Assembly (NCBI GenBank): GCA_964565865.1 | Contig: CAZMGM010000026.1 | Coordinates: 1 to 32,219 of the forward strand | Length of the DNA stretch: 32,219 nt | DNA from: CBDAPI01 sp964565865 | Lineage (GTDB): Bacteria > Acidobacteriota > UBA6911 > RPQK01 > CBDAPI01 | Direction of reading: 5' to 3' | Shown: piece after piece, positions 15,480-24,450 of the stretch | Layout of the letters: every line of letters starts with the position of its first letter | How positions within the stretch are numbered: position 1 is the stretch's first letter | The notes under the pieces: generated by a model | What the model was told of the DNA's origin: nothing | Seen by the model: only the letters and a program-made list of their open reading frames with translations | The model's database searches: none | Position numbers and translations under genes: made by a program

Positions 15480-18107
15480 ATGAACACTACGAAACACCTT
15501 TCGGTCAATCGGCGGGGCTTTCTGAAAACCGCAGGTGCCACGGCCGGCACTTTGACTACCGGGATCCCCTGGATCCCCTCACCAGGATGCCAGAGTCGCG
15601 ACGAGTTTGGAAACCTGCTGGATGTTGAGTATCAAGCGCTGGTGTCGCAGGCTGACCTGGTCTATCAGAGCCCACCCGAGTGGCCGGTTGAAGGGCATCC
15701 GATCGGCAATGGCAGGATGGGGACCCTAGTGTGGACAACTCCCAGCTCTATCCACCTTCAGATCAACCGCTGTGATGTGTTCGCCGTCGATGTCAATCAT
15801 TGGGGTGACCAATTTGACGCTGTGGACTACTGCGGGGGTTGCGCCCGGATCACTATCGAAGTTGGCTCCCGACCCTTTGCGCCAGGCCAACATTTTCTTC
15901 AGAGGACCTCTCTTTACGAAGCAGAATGCACAATTCGCGGTGAAGACATGGAGGTACGGTGTTTCATTTCCTCCCAGATCGATCTTCTGACCCTGGAGAT
16001 CTCTGACAAGCGAGCACAACCACAACCCCTCCAGGTTCGTGTTTCGATGTGGAGGGAGCCAGAGGTTCAGACCGGCAACCATTTGGCACGCTATCGCTTT
16101 GAGTCAAGCAAGAACAAGGTACTTGTCCTTCAGGAGTTCAAAGAGAAGACTCATTATTGCTCTTCCGTAGTGGCTGCCACTGTAGTTGCCGAGCAAATCA
16201 CCGTGGAAAGAGAGGGAGATACGTGCAGGGCAATTAAGGTCTCCCCGAATCAGGGAAAGACCACGGTGTTGGTAGCCAGTGCGGTGTCCTGGCAACCAGA
16301 GAAGAAACCGGTCCGAAAGGCTCTTCGTCTTCTAGATCGAGCGTCGAGGATCGGCTCTAAGCGGTTGAGAAAGGCACACGCAGAGTGGTGGGCTTCCTTC
16401 TGGGCACGGACCTTCGTCCACCTTACCAGTGCAGACGGGGTCGCCTCATTCATGGAGAGAGTGCGCTGTCTGCACCTGTACTATATGGCCAGCAGCTCTC
16501 GCGGCATGCTTCCCCCTAAATGGAACGGCTCGCTCTTTGCCGTGCAGGGAGACGAGAGAAAATGGGGTTCTCAGTTCTGGGTGTGGACTACGGAGAGTGC
16601 CTACTACCCGCTGTACGCAGCGGACGCCATCGATCTGACCGAGCCATTTTTTCGGATGTATGTACAACAGCTCCCAGACGCCTGGAGGGCCGGTGCGCAG
16701 AGATGGGGCGTGGAGGGAGCCTTTTATCCGGAGACGACGGCCTTCAACGGTCCACTCATCCTTCCCCCCGATGTTGGTAAGGAGTTCCGTGAGATTTACC
16801 TGGGACGCTGGGCAAAGGAACGAATGTCGGCACATACTCGTGACTGGTGCCGATTTGATTCCGGCCTTCGGGCCGTTACCACGACGCGAAGCACACGATA
16901 CTCCTGGATCTCTCACATGGTCTCTTCGGGCAGTGAGTTGGCGGTACAGGCCTGGTGGCGCTTTCGATACACGGGAGACTTGGCGTGGCTCGGCACGCAC
17001 GCCTATCCCCTTCTCAAGGGGGCAGCTGAGTTCTACCGCAATCTGGCGAACAGGGCCAGTGACGGTCGCTATCACATCCTGGGGACCAATCAGCATGAGG
17101 CCTTCTGGGGCGTGAAGGACGGGCAGTTAGACCTGGCGGCTATCCGTGGGACAATCCCACTGGCCGTGAAGGCAGCCGAGATCTTGGACATTGATTTGGA
17201 GCTGAGAGCCGGTTGGCAAGAGTTGCTGGACGACTTGACCCCTTACACGATGGGCAGCGACCCGGAATCCAAGGCTCTCGAGGGAGGTGTTCTGGCTGAA
17301 GACGTATGGTCTGCGGGACATCTGGGTGAGGTGGCGGGGCGGCATCACGTAGTCGGTACCGCACTGGAGTGGCCGGTGTTTCCGTTTGAAGATTGGACGT
17401 TAGAAACGGCAGAACCGGAGACAGACAGGATCGTTAACAAGATTGCTGATCTGAACCCTTCTCGAATCGAGATCCGAGAGGGCGGGGCATTCAACACCGC
17501 CATTCGGACTCCGATTTCGGGTGTCCGCATGGGCCGCGGGGAAGAACTACCGCTTATGATGGCAAGCTATTATCAGAAGGGGTTCGCTCCCCTGGCCAAT
17601 GGGTTCAGCAACTTCGAGGGAGAAACGGCCCATTCGATCGAGCATCTGGGAATACTTAGTACTACCTTGCAGGAAGGCCTGCTTCAGAGTGTTGCCGCAC
17701 ATCCGGGCGAGCCTGAGGTGATCCGTGTATTCCCGGCCTGGCCACAGCGTTGGGAGGCGTCTTTCCGCCTGCTCGCCCGCGGTGGTTTTCTGGTGACAGC
17801 CTCGCTGCGAAAAGGGGAGGTGTTGTTCATCGAGATAGAATCCCGCCTGGGAGAACAATGTAGGCTTCGGAATCCATGGAATGAGCCGGCCAGCCTGTCG
17901 GAGAGTAGTGGAAAGAAAGGCCAGATCGAGGGTTCCATTCTCGAATTTTCGACGACAAAAGGGGGACGCTACCGTTTTGTTCCGGCCAGCCGTCCCTCTC
18001 CTGAGGTGGAGAGCATCGCGCCCTTATCAACCAGAGGGCCTTCGTCGTACACGCTGAGACTTCCGAATGGAAAAGTTGCAACAGCCACCCTGGGCCGAGG
18101 CCACTGA
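15480..18107 (+). CDS. Tat-exported glycoside hydrolase, GH95-like
   Basis: About 875 residues from ATG 15480 (a GTG six codons upstream at 15462 is also possible). A Tat signal NRRGFLKTAGA near the N-terminus predicts export. The N-terminal part has EWPVEGHPIGNGRMGTLVWT, the conserved LPIGNGRLGAMV-type motif of family 95 (alpha-fucosidase or galactosidase) and related proteins. A beta-sandwich region follows (about 60-300), then an (alpha/alpha)6-barrel-like part (WWASFWARTFVHL, LHLYYMASSSRG, then PLLKGAAEFYRNLANRASDG and LGTNQHEAFWGVKDG). The C-terminal 150 residues look like the small beta domain of the family. The catalytic acid cannot be assigned safely. It lies next to a sugar ABC importer on the opposite strand, so it may release the imported sugar. 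Substrate unknown. Confidence 0.8.
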   Translation: MNTTKHLSVNRRGFLKTAGATAGTLTTGIPWIPSPGCQSRDEFGNLLDVEYQALVSQADLVYQSPPEWPVEGHPIGNGRMGTLVWTTPSSIHLQINRCDVFAVDVNHWGDQFDAVDYCGGCARITIEVGSRPFAPGQHFLQRTSLYEAECTIRGEDMEVRCFISSQIDLLTLEISDKRAQPQPLQVRVSMWREPEVQTGNHLARYRFESSKNKVLVLQEFKEKTHYCSSVVAATVVAEQITVEREGDTCRAIKVSPNQGKTTVLVASAVSWQPEKKPVRKALRLLDRASRIGSKRLRKAHAEWWASFWARTFVHLTSADGVASFMERVRCLHLYYMASSSRGMLPPKWNGSLFAVQGDERKWGSQFWVWTTESAYYPLYAADAIDLTEPFFRMYVQQLPDAWRAGAQRWGVEGAFYPETTAFNGPLILPPDVGKEFREIYLGRWAKERMSAHTRDWCRFDSGLRAVTTTRSTRYSWISHMVSSGSELAVQAWWRFRYTGDLAWLGTHAYPLLKGAAEFYRNLANRASDGRYHILGTNQHEAFWGVKDGQLDLAAIRGTIPLAVKAAEILDIDLELRAGWQELLDDLTPYTMGSDPESKALEGGVLAEDVWSAGHLGEVAGRHHVVGTALEWPVFPFEDWTLETAEPETDRIVNKIADLNPSRIEIREGGAFNTAIRTPISGVRMGRGEELPLMMASYYQKGFAPLANGFSNFEGETAHSIEHLGILSTTLQEGLLQSVAAHPGEPEVIRVFPAWPQRWEASFRLLARGGFLVTASLRKGEVLFIEIESRLGEQCRLRNPWNEPASLSESSGKKGQIEGSILEFSTTKGGRYRFVPASRPSPEVESIAPLSTRGPSSYTLRLPNGKVATATLGRGH

Positions 18108-18258
18108 TAACAGGGTCGGGTCCGGGAGATCACAGAAATGGCAGAGCAAAAGCTCGCCGTTAACAGTGCCCCGTTCTGTTCTTGCCTCGCAAGCTACAAC
18201 AAGTGTAAGCCATGCACTCGGTCAGCACCTTTTACATCAGCACCAACTGGCCCGGAAC

Positions 18259-19236
18259 CTACTCCCACAGTCTCATGTTGATCACTTCCTGGACGTTTGA
18301 CTGGTCCACGGGTCTGGACTCCATAAAGTAGGTCCTAAAAGGCTCCGCCTGACTGCCTCCTAGAATGGCCAGAGCTGTATCCACCGCCAGACGGCAATCC
18401 TCACGTGGTGACTGCAGAATCGTCGAGTCGATCCAGCCCTCCTTGACCAATGGCAGTCCGTCCGCCATAGCCCCAATGCTGATCACGGCCGGCTTGTTGG
18501 CCGGAGTGTAACCCGCGGTACGCAGGGCATTGACGGCTCCGGTGGTCATGTTGTCGTCCTGTGAGTAGACAATGTCGATTTCCGTGCCGTATTTGGTAAT
18601 GAAGTCCGACATGAGACGCTGGGCGTTCTCGCGCATCCAGTGGGCCGTCTGGATATCCAAAACCTGGATCTGGGGGCTCTCTCGGATCAGGGTATCGGTG
18701 AAGCCCTTCTCCCGGTCATGGGTCGGGGAATACCCCGGGGTCCCAGTAATGATGACGACATTGCCTACGGGCTTGAGGCGACCGGCAACCCGAGCGGCCG
18801 CCACCCCCTGATCATAGTACTGAGGACCGGTATAGGCCCTGATGCCAAGGCTTTCCGGAGCATCCACATTGGAATTGAAGCAGAGTACCGGCAGACCGGC
18901 TCCGGCCGCCTTTTTGAGAGCTGCCCGGCTGCCCTTCAAATCCACTACGTTGACCAGAATTACATCGACCTTGCGGGCGACCAGGGTGGCGATGTTGAAG
19001 GCTTCTCGCTGAATGTCGTGTTGTGCATCGAGAAGCAGCAGTTGAATGCCCCTTTCACGGCCGTACCGCCTGAATTCCCGGACCGCTGCCGAGGCATATG
19101 GAGCCGTGAACGACGCCATGGAAACTCCAAGCCGCACTGTATCTGGATTCTGTTCCTGCTTGCGGCAGGACGATTGACAGAACAGCGTCGCCAGGACAAC
19201 CGGGAGCATTAATCGTCCTGAATAACCGGTATTCAT
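18259..19236 (-). CDS. Sugar ABC transporter substrate-binding protein (RbsB-like)
   Basis: A 325-residue periplasmic-binding protein of the Peripla_BP_4 type, which captures a mono- or small oligosaccharide for the CUT2-type importer encoded upstream. The N-terminus is a signal sequence ending at a Cys (FCQSSC, C24), a weak lipobox, so the protein is probably membrane-anchored. Typical parts are VRLGVSMASF, VDVILVNVVDL, GAGLPVLCFNSNVD, IITGTPGYSPTHDREKGF and DIVYSQDDNMTTGAVNALRTAG. Its ATG overlaps the permease stop by 4 bases (19236-19233), so it is the last gene of a coupled transport operon, an unusual place for the binding protein, which is most often first. The sugar is not predictable. 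Confidence 0.9.
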   Translation of the reverse strand: MNTGYSGRLMLPVVLATLFCQSSCRKQEQNPDTVRLGVSMASFTAPYASAAVREFRRYGRERGIQLLLLDAQHDIQREAFNIATLVARKVDVILVNVVDLKGSRAALKKAAGAGLPVLCFNSNVDAPESLGIRAYTGPQYYDQGVAAARVAGRLKPVGNVVIITGTPGYSPTHDREKGFTDTLIRESPQIQVLDIQTAHWMRENAQRLMSDFITKYGTEIDIVYSQDDNMTTGAVNALRTAGYTPANKPAVISIGAMADGLPLVKEGWIDSTILQSPREDCRLAVDTALAILGGSQAEPFRTYFMESRPVDQSNVQEVINMRLWE

Positions 19237-20222
19237 GATTCAATTCTCTGCAATTCGCGGAGTATCCTGGAATCTCTGTATCTCACGTAGAAAACGTCAA
19301 AAACCACAACCCCAATGAGGACAATGGCACGAAACAGTTTCTGATAGTAATCGGAAAATCCTAGAAAAATCGTGGCGTTTTCCAATAGTCCAAGAAGGAG
19401 GACGCCCTGCACCACCCCGCCGACCGACCCGGTACCCCCACTGAGATGGACGCCCCCGATCACGATCGCGGCGATCACCACTAGAGCTATATTTTCTCCG
19501 AAAACCGCCGAAGCGGAATTAAGCTTGCTCGCCAGAACCACACCGGCAAAGGCAGCTGCCGTGCCAGTGATGACGAAGAAGACAAACTTCTGCCTCCCAA
19601 CAGGAATGCCCATGAGGTGACAGGATTCTTGACGGCCTCCAATGGCATAGGCATGTTTCCCAAGAAGGGTAAATCGAGAAACAAACCAAATGATTAGACT
19701 GAGAGCGGCGAAATAGAAAACAGGCAAAGGAAAACCCAACCAGCTCCCCGCTCCCAGCCAGTTGAACGAGGCTGATGCCGTGGCGATAGACCGCATGTCG
19801 GTCAGGGCAAAGGCCAGCCCCTGGAAAATGACCATGCTTCCCAGAGTGGCTATGAAGGAATTAATGCCCAGGCGAACCACGAACAATCCATTGAGGGCCC
19901 CCGTGACCACTCCCACACAGGTGCCCAGGAGCATAGCCCAGGGTACCCCGACCAGGTCGATCAGCCGGATGGCGACAACTCCGGCCAGGACTACGACGGA
20001 ACCGATGGAAATGTCGAATTCCCTGGAAATCATGAGGAGGGTCATGCCCACGGCTAGGATGCCGGTGATGGAGACGTAGGCAAGCAGGTTGAGCAGGTTC
20101 GCGGGACCGACGAATCCAGGGGAGTGCCAAGCCATGAAGAGCATAAGGCCGGTCAGAACCAACAGCAATCGGCGCTCGGAAAACCGCTGTTGCAAGGAAC
20201 TTGACGTAGCTTTACGATTCAC
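19233..20222 (-). CDS. Sugar ABC transporter permease (RbsC-like), second permease
   Basis: A 329-residue inner-membrane permease of the CUT2 family, starting at GTG 20222. The open frame continues upstream to 20684, but that part is the antisense-free shadow of the preceding permease gene; GTG 20222 overlaps the preceding stop as GTGA (20222-20219), matching the pattern of the other junctions. Hydrophobic helices run throughout, with NLLNLLAYVSITGILAVGMT, then REFDISIGSVVVLAGVVA (the conserved GGIDLSVGS region, here REFDISIGS), GLFVVRLGINSFIATLGSM and the C-terminal GGVHLSGGTGSVGGVVQGVL. It would form the transmembrane pore with the other permease. Confidence 0.92.
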   Translation of the reverse strand: MNRKATSSSLQQRFSERRLLLVLTGLMLFMAWHSPGFVGPANLLNLLAYVSITGILAVGMTLLMISREFDISIGSVVVLAGVVAIRLIDLVGVPWAMLLGTCVGVVTGALNGLFVVRLGINSFIATLGSMVIFQGLAFALTDMRSIATASASFNWLGAGSWLGFPLPVFYFAALSLIIWFVSRFTLLGKHAYAIGGRQESCHLMGIPVGRQKFVFFVITGTAAAFAGVVLASKLNSASAVFGENIALVVIAAIVIGGVHLSGGTGSVGGVVQGVLLLGLLENATIFLGFSDYYQKLFRAIVLIGVVVFDVFYVRYRDSRILRELQRIES

Positions 20223-21181
20223 TTCAGCCTCACACCGCTCAACTGCCGGATCATCTGGTTGCTGCAGATGATACTGAGAATAAAGACCGTCCCCCGGATC
20301 ATCTGTTGATACTTGTATTCCACACCCAGTAAAACCATGCAATTGTCCAGGACGGCCAGCACCACCACGGCAACTACTACGTTGAAAATGGAACCGACTC
20401 CCCCGCTCAGGCTGATCCCGCTGAGCAGCACGGCAGTCAAGACGATAATGAGATACTGCTGGCCCTCGGTGGGGCGAACACCCACCAGCCGGCTGCTCAA
20501 GAGAATACCCGCCACTGCCACCAGCATGCCCATGAAGACAAACGCGAGCAGATAAACACGATCCGCGTTGACACCGGAAAGACGCAGTCCCTTGGCATTG
20601 GAACCGTGGGCGTAAAAGTGTTTTCCGATCAAGCTGTATCGTGCTATGAACCAGGTGATCCCGGCCGCTGCGAAAAACAGCCATATGGGAAAGGGCACTC
20701 CGGCCAGGCGGCCATTTCCGATCGCATGAAAAAGATCTCCCCGGGTTCCCTGAACTAGCTGCCCGTCAGTGATGAGGAGAAGGACGGCGGAGAACAGCCA
20801 TTGGGTTCCAAGTGTGGCAATGAGGGGATTGGCCTTGATTCTGGCGACGATCAGGCCGTTGAATCCGCCCAGGGCTGCGCCCAGCAGGACCGGCCCCAAA
20901 ACCGCCGTCCAGAATCCCTGCGGCTGTAACCAGGTCGCCAATATCGCACAGCATGCCAAAATGGATCCGAAGGAAAGATCGATGCCCCCTGAGATGATGA
21001 CCAGGGCAACCCCCAACGAGACGATACCGGTGACGGAAAGATTGTTGAGGATATTGGCCCAATTATGAAGAGTGAAGAACCGATCGCTGAGCAGCCCCAT
21101 GGCCAGGCAAAGAAAAACGAGCAACCCGAGGATGGAATGGTTCGTCGAAAGCCAGACGGCCTGGCGGGCGATCGCCCTCAT
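20219..21181 (-). CDS. Sugar ABC transporter permease (RbsC-like), first permease
   Basis: A 320-residue CUT2 permease. It carries WANILNNLSVTGIVSLGVAL, then VIISGGIDLSFGSILACCAI (the family signature), NGLIVARIKANPLIATLGT, GSNAKGLRLSGVNADRVYL and the C-terminal SGISLSGGVGSIFNVVVAVV. Its ATG overlaps the stop of the ATPase gene (ATGA, 21181-21178). The two permeases are clearly different from each other, which suggests a heterodimeric pore and not a homodimer as in the ribose system. Confidence 0.93.
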   Translation of the reverse strand: MRAIARQAVWLSTNHSILGLLVFLCLAMGLLSDRFFTLHNWANILNNLSVTGIVSLGVALVIISGGIDLSFGSILACCAILATWLQPQGFWTAVLGPVLLGAALGGFNGLIVARIKANPLIATLGTQWLFSAVLLLITDGQLVQGTRGDLFHAIGNGRLAGVPFPIWLFFAAAGITWFIARYSLIGKHFYAHGSNAKGLRLSGVNADRVYLLAFVFMGMLVAVAGILLSSRLVGVRPTEGQQYLIIVLTAVLLSGISLSGGVGSIFNVVVAVVVLAVLDNCMVLLGVEYKYQQMIRGTVFILSIICSNQMIRQLSGVRLK

Positions 21182-21951
21182 GGCCCAGAGGCTTCCTCTT
21201 CTCCGCTCACAATGTGCTGAACTACCGCCTCCATGCTCGTGTCGGCCTTGTGCACGTCCTCGATCTTTCTTCCCCTCCGCAGTACCACAATGCGGTCGGC
21301 TGTGGAAAAAATATCGTCCATTCGATGGCTCACAATGATCACGGATACTCCCTTGGACCGAAGCTGCCGGATCAATTCCAGAACCTTGTGGGTCTCCTTG
21401 ACCGAGATGTTGGACGTGGGTTCATCGAGAATCACCAGCTTGGCCTCGAAGAAGACAGCCCGGGCAATGGCAACGGATTGCTGCTGCCCCCCGGAAAGGA
21501 CGCGGGTTTTCTCGGTAACCGAGTCAATATTGATCATTAGCTCCTTCAGAAATGCTCGTGATTTTTCACGCATGGTCCTGCGGTCCAGGAGCCACTTCAC
21601 CTCGTATTTCCCCCAGATCTTCTTGAAGATTTCGCGACCAAGGAACAGGTTGTCGGCCACGTCCAGGTCGGGGACTAGAGCCAGATCCTGGATCTGAAAC
21701 ACCATCTCCACCCCTGCCTCACGGGCATCGCGTGGGCTATGGAAAACTACTGGGCGACCCTCAACCAGTATCTCACCCTGGGTGGGGCAATAGACTCCGG
21801 AGATGATTTTCATCAAAGTCGACTTGCCCGCGGCGTTGTCCCCGACCAGTCCGATCACTTCCCCACGGGCGACTCGCAGAGAGACATCGTGGATCGCACA
21901 AAGGCCGCCAAAATACTTGTAGACACAGCGGAGCTCAATCAAGGGAGTCAT
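21178..21951 (-). CDS. Sugar ABC transporter ATP-binding protein, single-domain
   Basis: A 257-residue ABC ATPase that would power the two permeases. Walker A GDNAAGKST (37-45), signature LSGGQQQ (152-158), Walker B LVILDEPTS (172-180) and the switch His (VSHR, 209) are all present, so it should be active. RbsA-type proteins of this transporter class have two ATPase halves (about 500 residues); this one is a single half, like FrcA, and must dimerise. The ATG is 3 bases after the stop of the dehydrogenase gene upstream, so it belongs to the same transcript. Confidence 0.94.
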   Translation of the reverse strand: MTPLIELRCVYKYFGGLCAIHDVSLRVARGEVIGLVGDNAAGKSTLMKIISGVYCPTQGEILVEGRPVVFHSPRDAREAGVEMVFQIQDLALVPDLDVADNLFLGREIFKKIWGKYEVKWLLDRRTMREKSRAFLKELMINIDSVTEKTRVLSGGQQQSVAIARAVFFEAKLVILDEPTSNISVKETHKVLELIRQLRSKGVSVIIVSHRMDDIFSTADRIVVLRRGRKIEDVHKADTSMEAVVQHIVSGEEEASGP

Positions 21952-21954
21952 ATT

Positions 21955-22998
21955 TCATGTTCGCGGGACCTGAACACCGACCTCGGAAGCAATGGCGGCG
22001 ATCTTGTTCCAGGTGTCATCCTCGACTGAGATTCCCTCGCGGGACCGACGTTCGAACATTCGAGCCTCCGGTTCACCGGGCAGCAAGACCTCCGAGAATC
22101 CGTCTCGGAGCGGGCTTGATTTCACCCAATCCGCAAAACGGGAGCACTCTTTTTCAAAAAACTTCTCTCCGGAAAATCGCTTAGGATCGACAAAGAGTGC
22201 AAACCAGCAATTGGAGACCCGGGGCTGGTCGGGGCGGCTGCAACTTCCTCCGCCTAAGGCTCCCGCAAGGATTTCGGCGAAGATACAGAGCCCAAACCCC
22301 TTGTGTTCGGCCATGGGCAGTAGGGCCCCGGGAGGGTCTGCGTAAAAATCCTCCGGGCGGGTTGAGGGCCGGCCCTCTGCATTGAGAAAAAGCCCGTCTG
22401 GAACATCATCGCCGCGCGCGTGGGCTACTTTCAACTTGCCTTCGGCGATAGTGGAAGTCGCGAAGTCCATGATGATCGCCTTCCCTCCTTCGAGCGGAGC
22501 CCCAGCGGTCACAGGATTGGCACCTAGCCGCCGCTCACGGCCGCCATGCGGAGCCACCAGTACTCCCCCTCCGTTCACGTTCGTGAAAGAGAGATGCACG
22601 AGACCTGCCTCAGCAGCCAGCTCGGCAAACTCACCGATCCGACCCAGGTGAGCGGAATGCCGCAGAGTCAAAATACAGGCCCCAATATCCCGTGTCCGCT
22701 GAATAGCCTTGTTGGTAGCCTGCCTGCCAATATACTGGCCGAAGCCAAATTGGCCATCCGTCATCAGAATGGCTCCGTCTTCGAGCAGAATTTTCAGTTC
22801 CGCCTCTAGATTGATCCATCCACGATGCAACCAGTCCACATACTGGATGACTCGGATAATACCGTGGGAATCGTGTCCCTTCAGATTGCTCAAGACAAGG
22901 GACTCAGCCACTTGCTGAGCGACCGGACCAGGAACTTCATGAGCCTCGAAAACGCTCTGGACAAATGGGGTCAGTTGTTGGGTGTAGACAGTTGGCAT
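21955..22998 (-). CDS. Malate/L-lactate dehydrogenase-family (Ldh2) oxidoreductase
   Basis: A 347-residue NAD(P)-dependent dehydrogenase of the Ldh2/YlbC/YiaK family (PF02615), which reduces 2-keto acids such as 2,3-diketogulonate, pyruvate, 2-oxoglutarate-type acids or oxidises ureidoglycolate. The conserved catalytic-region motif GHDSHGIIRV (41-50) is present, along with TRDIGACILTLRHSAHLGRI, SFTNVNGGGVLVAPHGG, GANPVTAGAP and EHKGFGLCIFAEIL. The length is typical. It is followed after 3 bases by the ABC ATPase gene, so the substrate is probably derived from the imported compound. There is no strong ribosome site upstream. A 28-bp palindrome lies between it and the KARI-like gene. Confidence 0.92.
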   Translation of the reverse strand: MPTVYTQQLTPFVQSVFEAHEVPGPVAQQVAESLVLSNLKGHDSHGIIRVIQYVDWLHRGWINLEAELKILLEDGAILMTDGQFGFGQYIGRQATNKAIQRTRDIGACILTLRHSAHLGRIGEFAELAAEAGLVHLSFTNVNGGGVLVAPHGGRERRLGANPVTAGAPLEGGKAIIMDFATSTIAEGKLKVAHARGDDVPDGLFLNAEGRPSTRPEDFYADPPGALLPMAEHKGFGLCIFAEILAGALGGGSCSRPDQPRVSNCWFALFVDPKRFSGEKFFEKECSRFADWVKSSPLRDGFSEVLLPGEPEARMFERRSREGISVEDDTWNKIAAIASEVGVQVPRT

Positions 22999-23076
22999 GA
23001 GTCATCTACCATTCGGATTCCGGTGTGAGTGGGCCGGCAGACCCACATATAAAGTGAGTAGTTACTTATGCATGAT

Positions 23077-23104
23077 GGCCTAGGGGATTGCAATCCCCTA
23101 GGCC
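23077..23104. promoter_or_regulatory. Perfect 28-bp palindrome between the KARI-like and dehydrogenase genes
   Basis: GGCCTAGGGGATTG followed by its exact reverse complement CAATCCCCTAGGCC. As RNA it can fold into a 12-bp stem with a TGCA loop. No U-tract follows on either strand, so it is more likely a protein-binding site or an mRNA-processing/stability hairpin than an intrinsic terminator. Confidence 0.6.
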
Positions 23105-23177
23105 GTCTTCAGGGCTAGTGAATCAGAGACCCTGGCAGAAGCCGGGGAGACCCCATACATAGTTGATCGGAGGTTTT

Positions 23178-24176
23178 CTATTCGAGGGAATGAGCGGCCT
23201 GGATCTCCTGAATCACTTCCCGTTCGGCCACGCTCATGGGATGCGCCAACGCTTTTTCCCTCAGTTTCTTCAAGCGCTCTGATCCTTCCGATTGTTCCCG
23301 ACTCCATTCCAGCACAAACGCTCCTTCTTTAATGTCCTTTTGCAGCAATGTCCGAGCTCTTTTCTTCATCTCCTCCAGAATCAGATCCGGCCCTCGCGAA
23401 AGCGTACCGTACTGACTTGTGGTGGAGTGAAGGGACATCTGCCGGAAAAAACCACGCTGGGCCATATGCCCGAGGATCTCTGAGGCCTCTCCGGAGGCAT
23501 AAAGCTCCATCACCATCAACTCGGGCGAGAATCCGCTCTCGACACCCATCTCGAAGCATTCGATAAACCAGGCAGTGAGTCCAGCCCAGACAACTTGCTC
23601 TGCAAAGAGATCCAGTTCGGCTTCTTCTCGAAATGAGGATTCGAAAACTCCACCGCGCGTGAGGCCGAGTCCCTTGCACAGGGCAAGGGCTGTTGCCCTG
23701 GCGTTGCCAGTGGCATCCTGATGCACGGCGAATTGGGCGATGGCTCCCTTTCCATGCTCAAACAGAGTCCTCACCATATCCCCCGTCATTCGAGGTGCGA
23801 CCATCACGATGTCCACGTCACCCGGCGGGCAAATCAGATCGTAACCAATATTGTATCCACTGGACCAAACCAACGTGTTGCCCGCCCGGGTGCCGGGAAG
23901 AATCTCTTCATCCCAGATCAGGGGCTGGGATTCGTCAGTGGTGAGCACCAGAAGTACATCGCCGCGAGCAGCGGCCACCGAAATCCCCACAACTTCAAAT
24001 CCGTCTGCCACGGCCCTATCCCGGTATTTATCATCCCGGTTGCCCACAATGACTGTGATCCCGCTGTCCCGCAGGTTGAGTGCCTGGGCCCGTCCCTGGT
24101 TTCCGTAACCGAGTACTGCGACCGTCTTGCCGTTCAGAGATTCAAGAGCCGCATCCTGTTCTTTGAGGAGTTGCAT
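23178..24176 (-). CDS. Ketol-acid reductoisomerase-like protein with altered active site
   Basis: A 332-residue protein with class I KARI layout: N-terminal Rossmann domain with LGYGNQGRAQALNLRDSG (22-39), then the all-alpha knotted domain with ESSFREEAELDLFAEQ (179-194). The metal-ligand Asp189 and Glu193 are kept. The usual FAHGFNI becomes WSSGYNI (104-110), replacing the active-site His by Ser106, the usual MVAPKGPG becomes MVAPRMTG, and the second-domain ligand Glu normally 4 residues after the first is Ser228 (E224 is kept). An AAAGGAG ribosome site supports the ATG. No ilvB, ilvN or leu gene is nearby; instead it heads a sugar-transport operon, 179 bases before the dehydrogenase. I infer a paralogue with a different substrate, not branched-chain amino-acid synthesis. 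Confidence 0.85.
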   Translation of the reverse strand: MQLLKEQDAALESLNGKTVAVLGYGNQGRAQALNLRDSGITVIVGNRDDKYRDRAVADGFEVVGISVAAARGDVLLVLTTDESQPLIWDEEILPGTRAGNTLVWSSGYNIGYDLICPPGDVDIVMVAPRMTGDMVRTLFEHGKGAIAQFAVHQDATGNARATALALCKGLGLTRGGVFESSFREEAELDLFAEQVVWAGLTAWFIECFEMGVESGFSPELMVMELYASGEASEILGHMAQRGFFRQMSLHSTTSQYGTLSRGPDLILEEMKKRARTLLQKDIKEGAFVLEWSREQSEGSERLKKLREKALAHPMSVAEREVIQEIQAAHSLE

Positions 24177-24450
24177 GGAGTCTCCTTTCTGGATTGATTC
24201 TAGACGCTCAGATTCCGGTCCTTACAAAGGGAGTCCGGCTTTCGGCGCCGAGAATAGCAGCACAGAAAGGGAGGAGCAAGTTGGCCGCCGGGATTGAACA
24301 AGCCGACAGAGACTTGCTGGTCCTTTCTGACATCGCAGTTGAGCTTCTGCTCAGGATCGCTTAATCTACTTTCGATTTGGGAAGAAAACCAAAAAGACAG
24401 AGTGGGACGTCTTACCTTTTTTCCGGGTGGCTTCCATTGGGAGAGTTCCT

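Noticed and set aside
20223..20684. N-terminal extension of the second permease to 483 residues
   Set aside because: It lies wholly inside the preceding permease gene in another frame, has non-membrane, Arg/Gly/Ser-rich composition, and the GTGA overlap at 20219-20222 gives a normal 329-residue permease.
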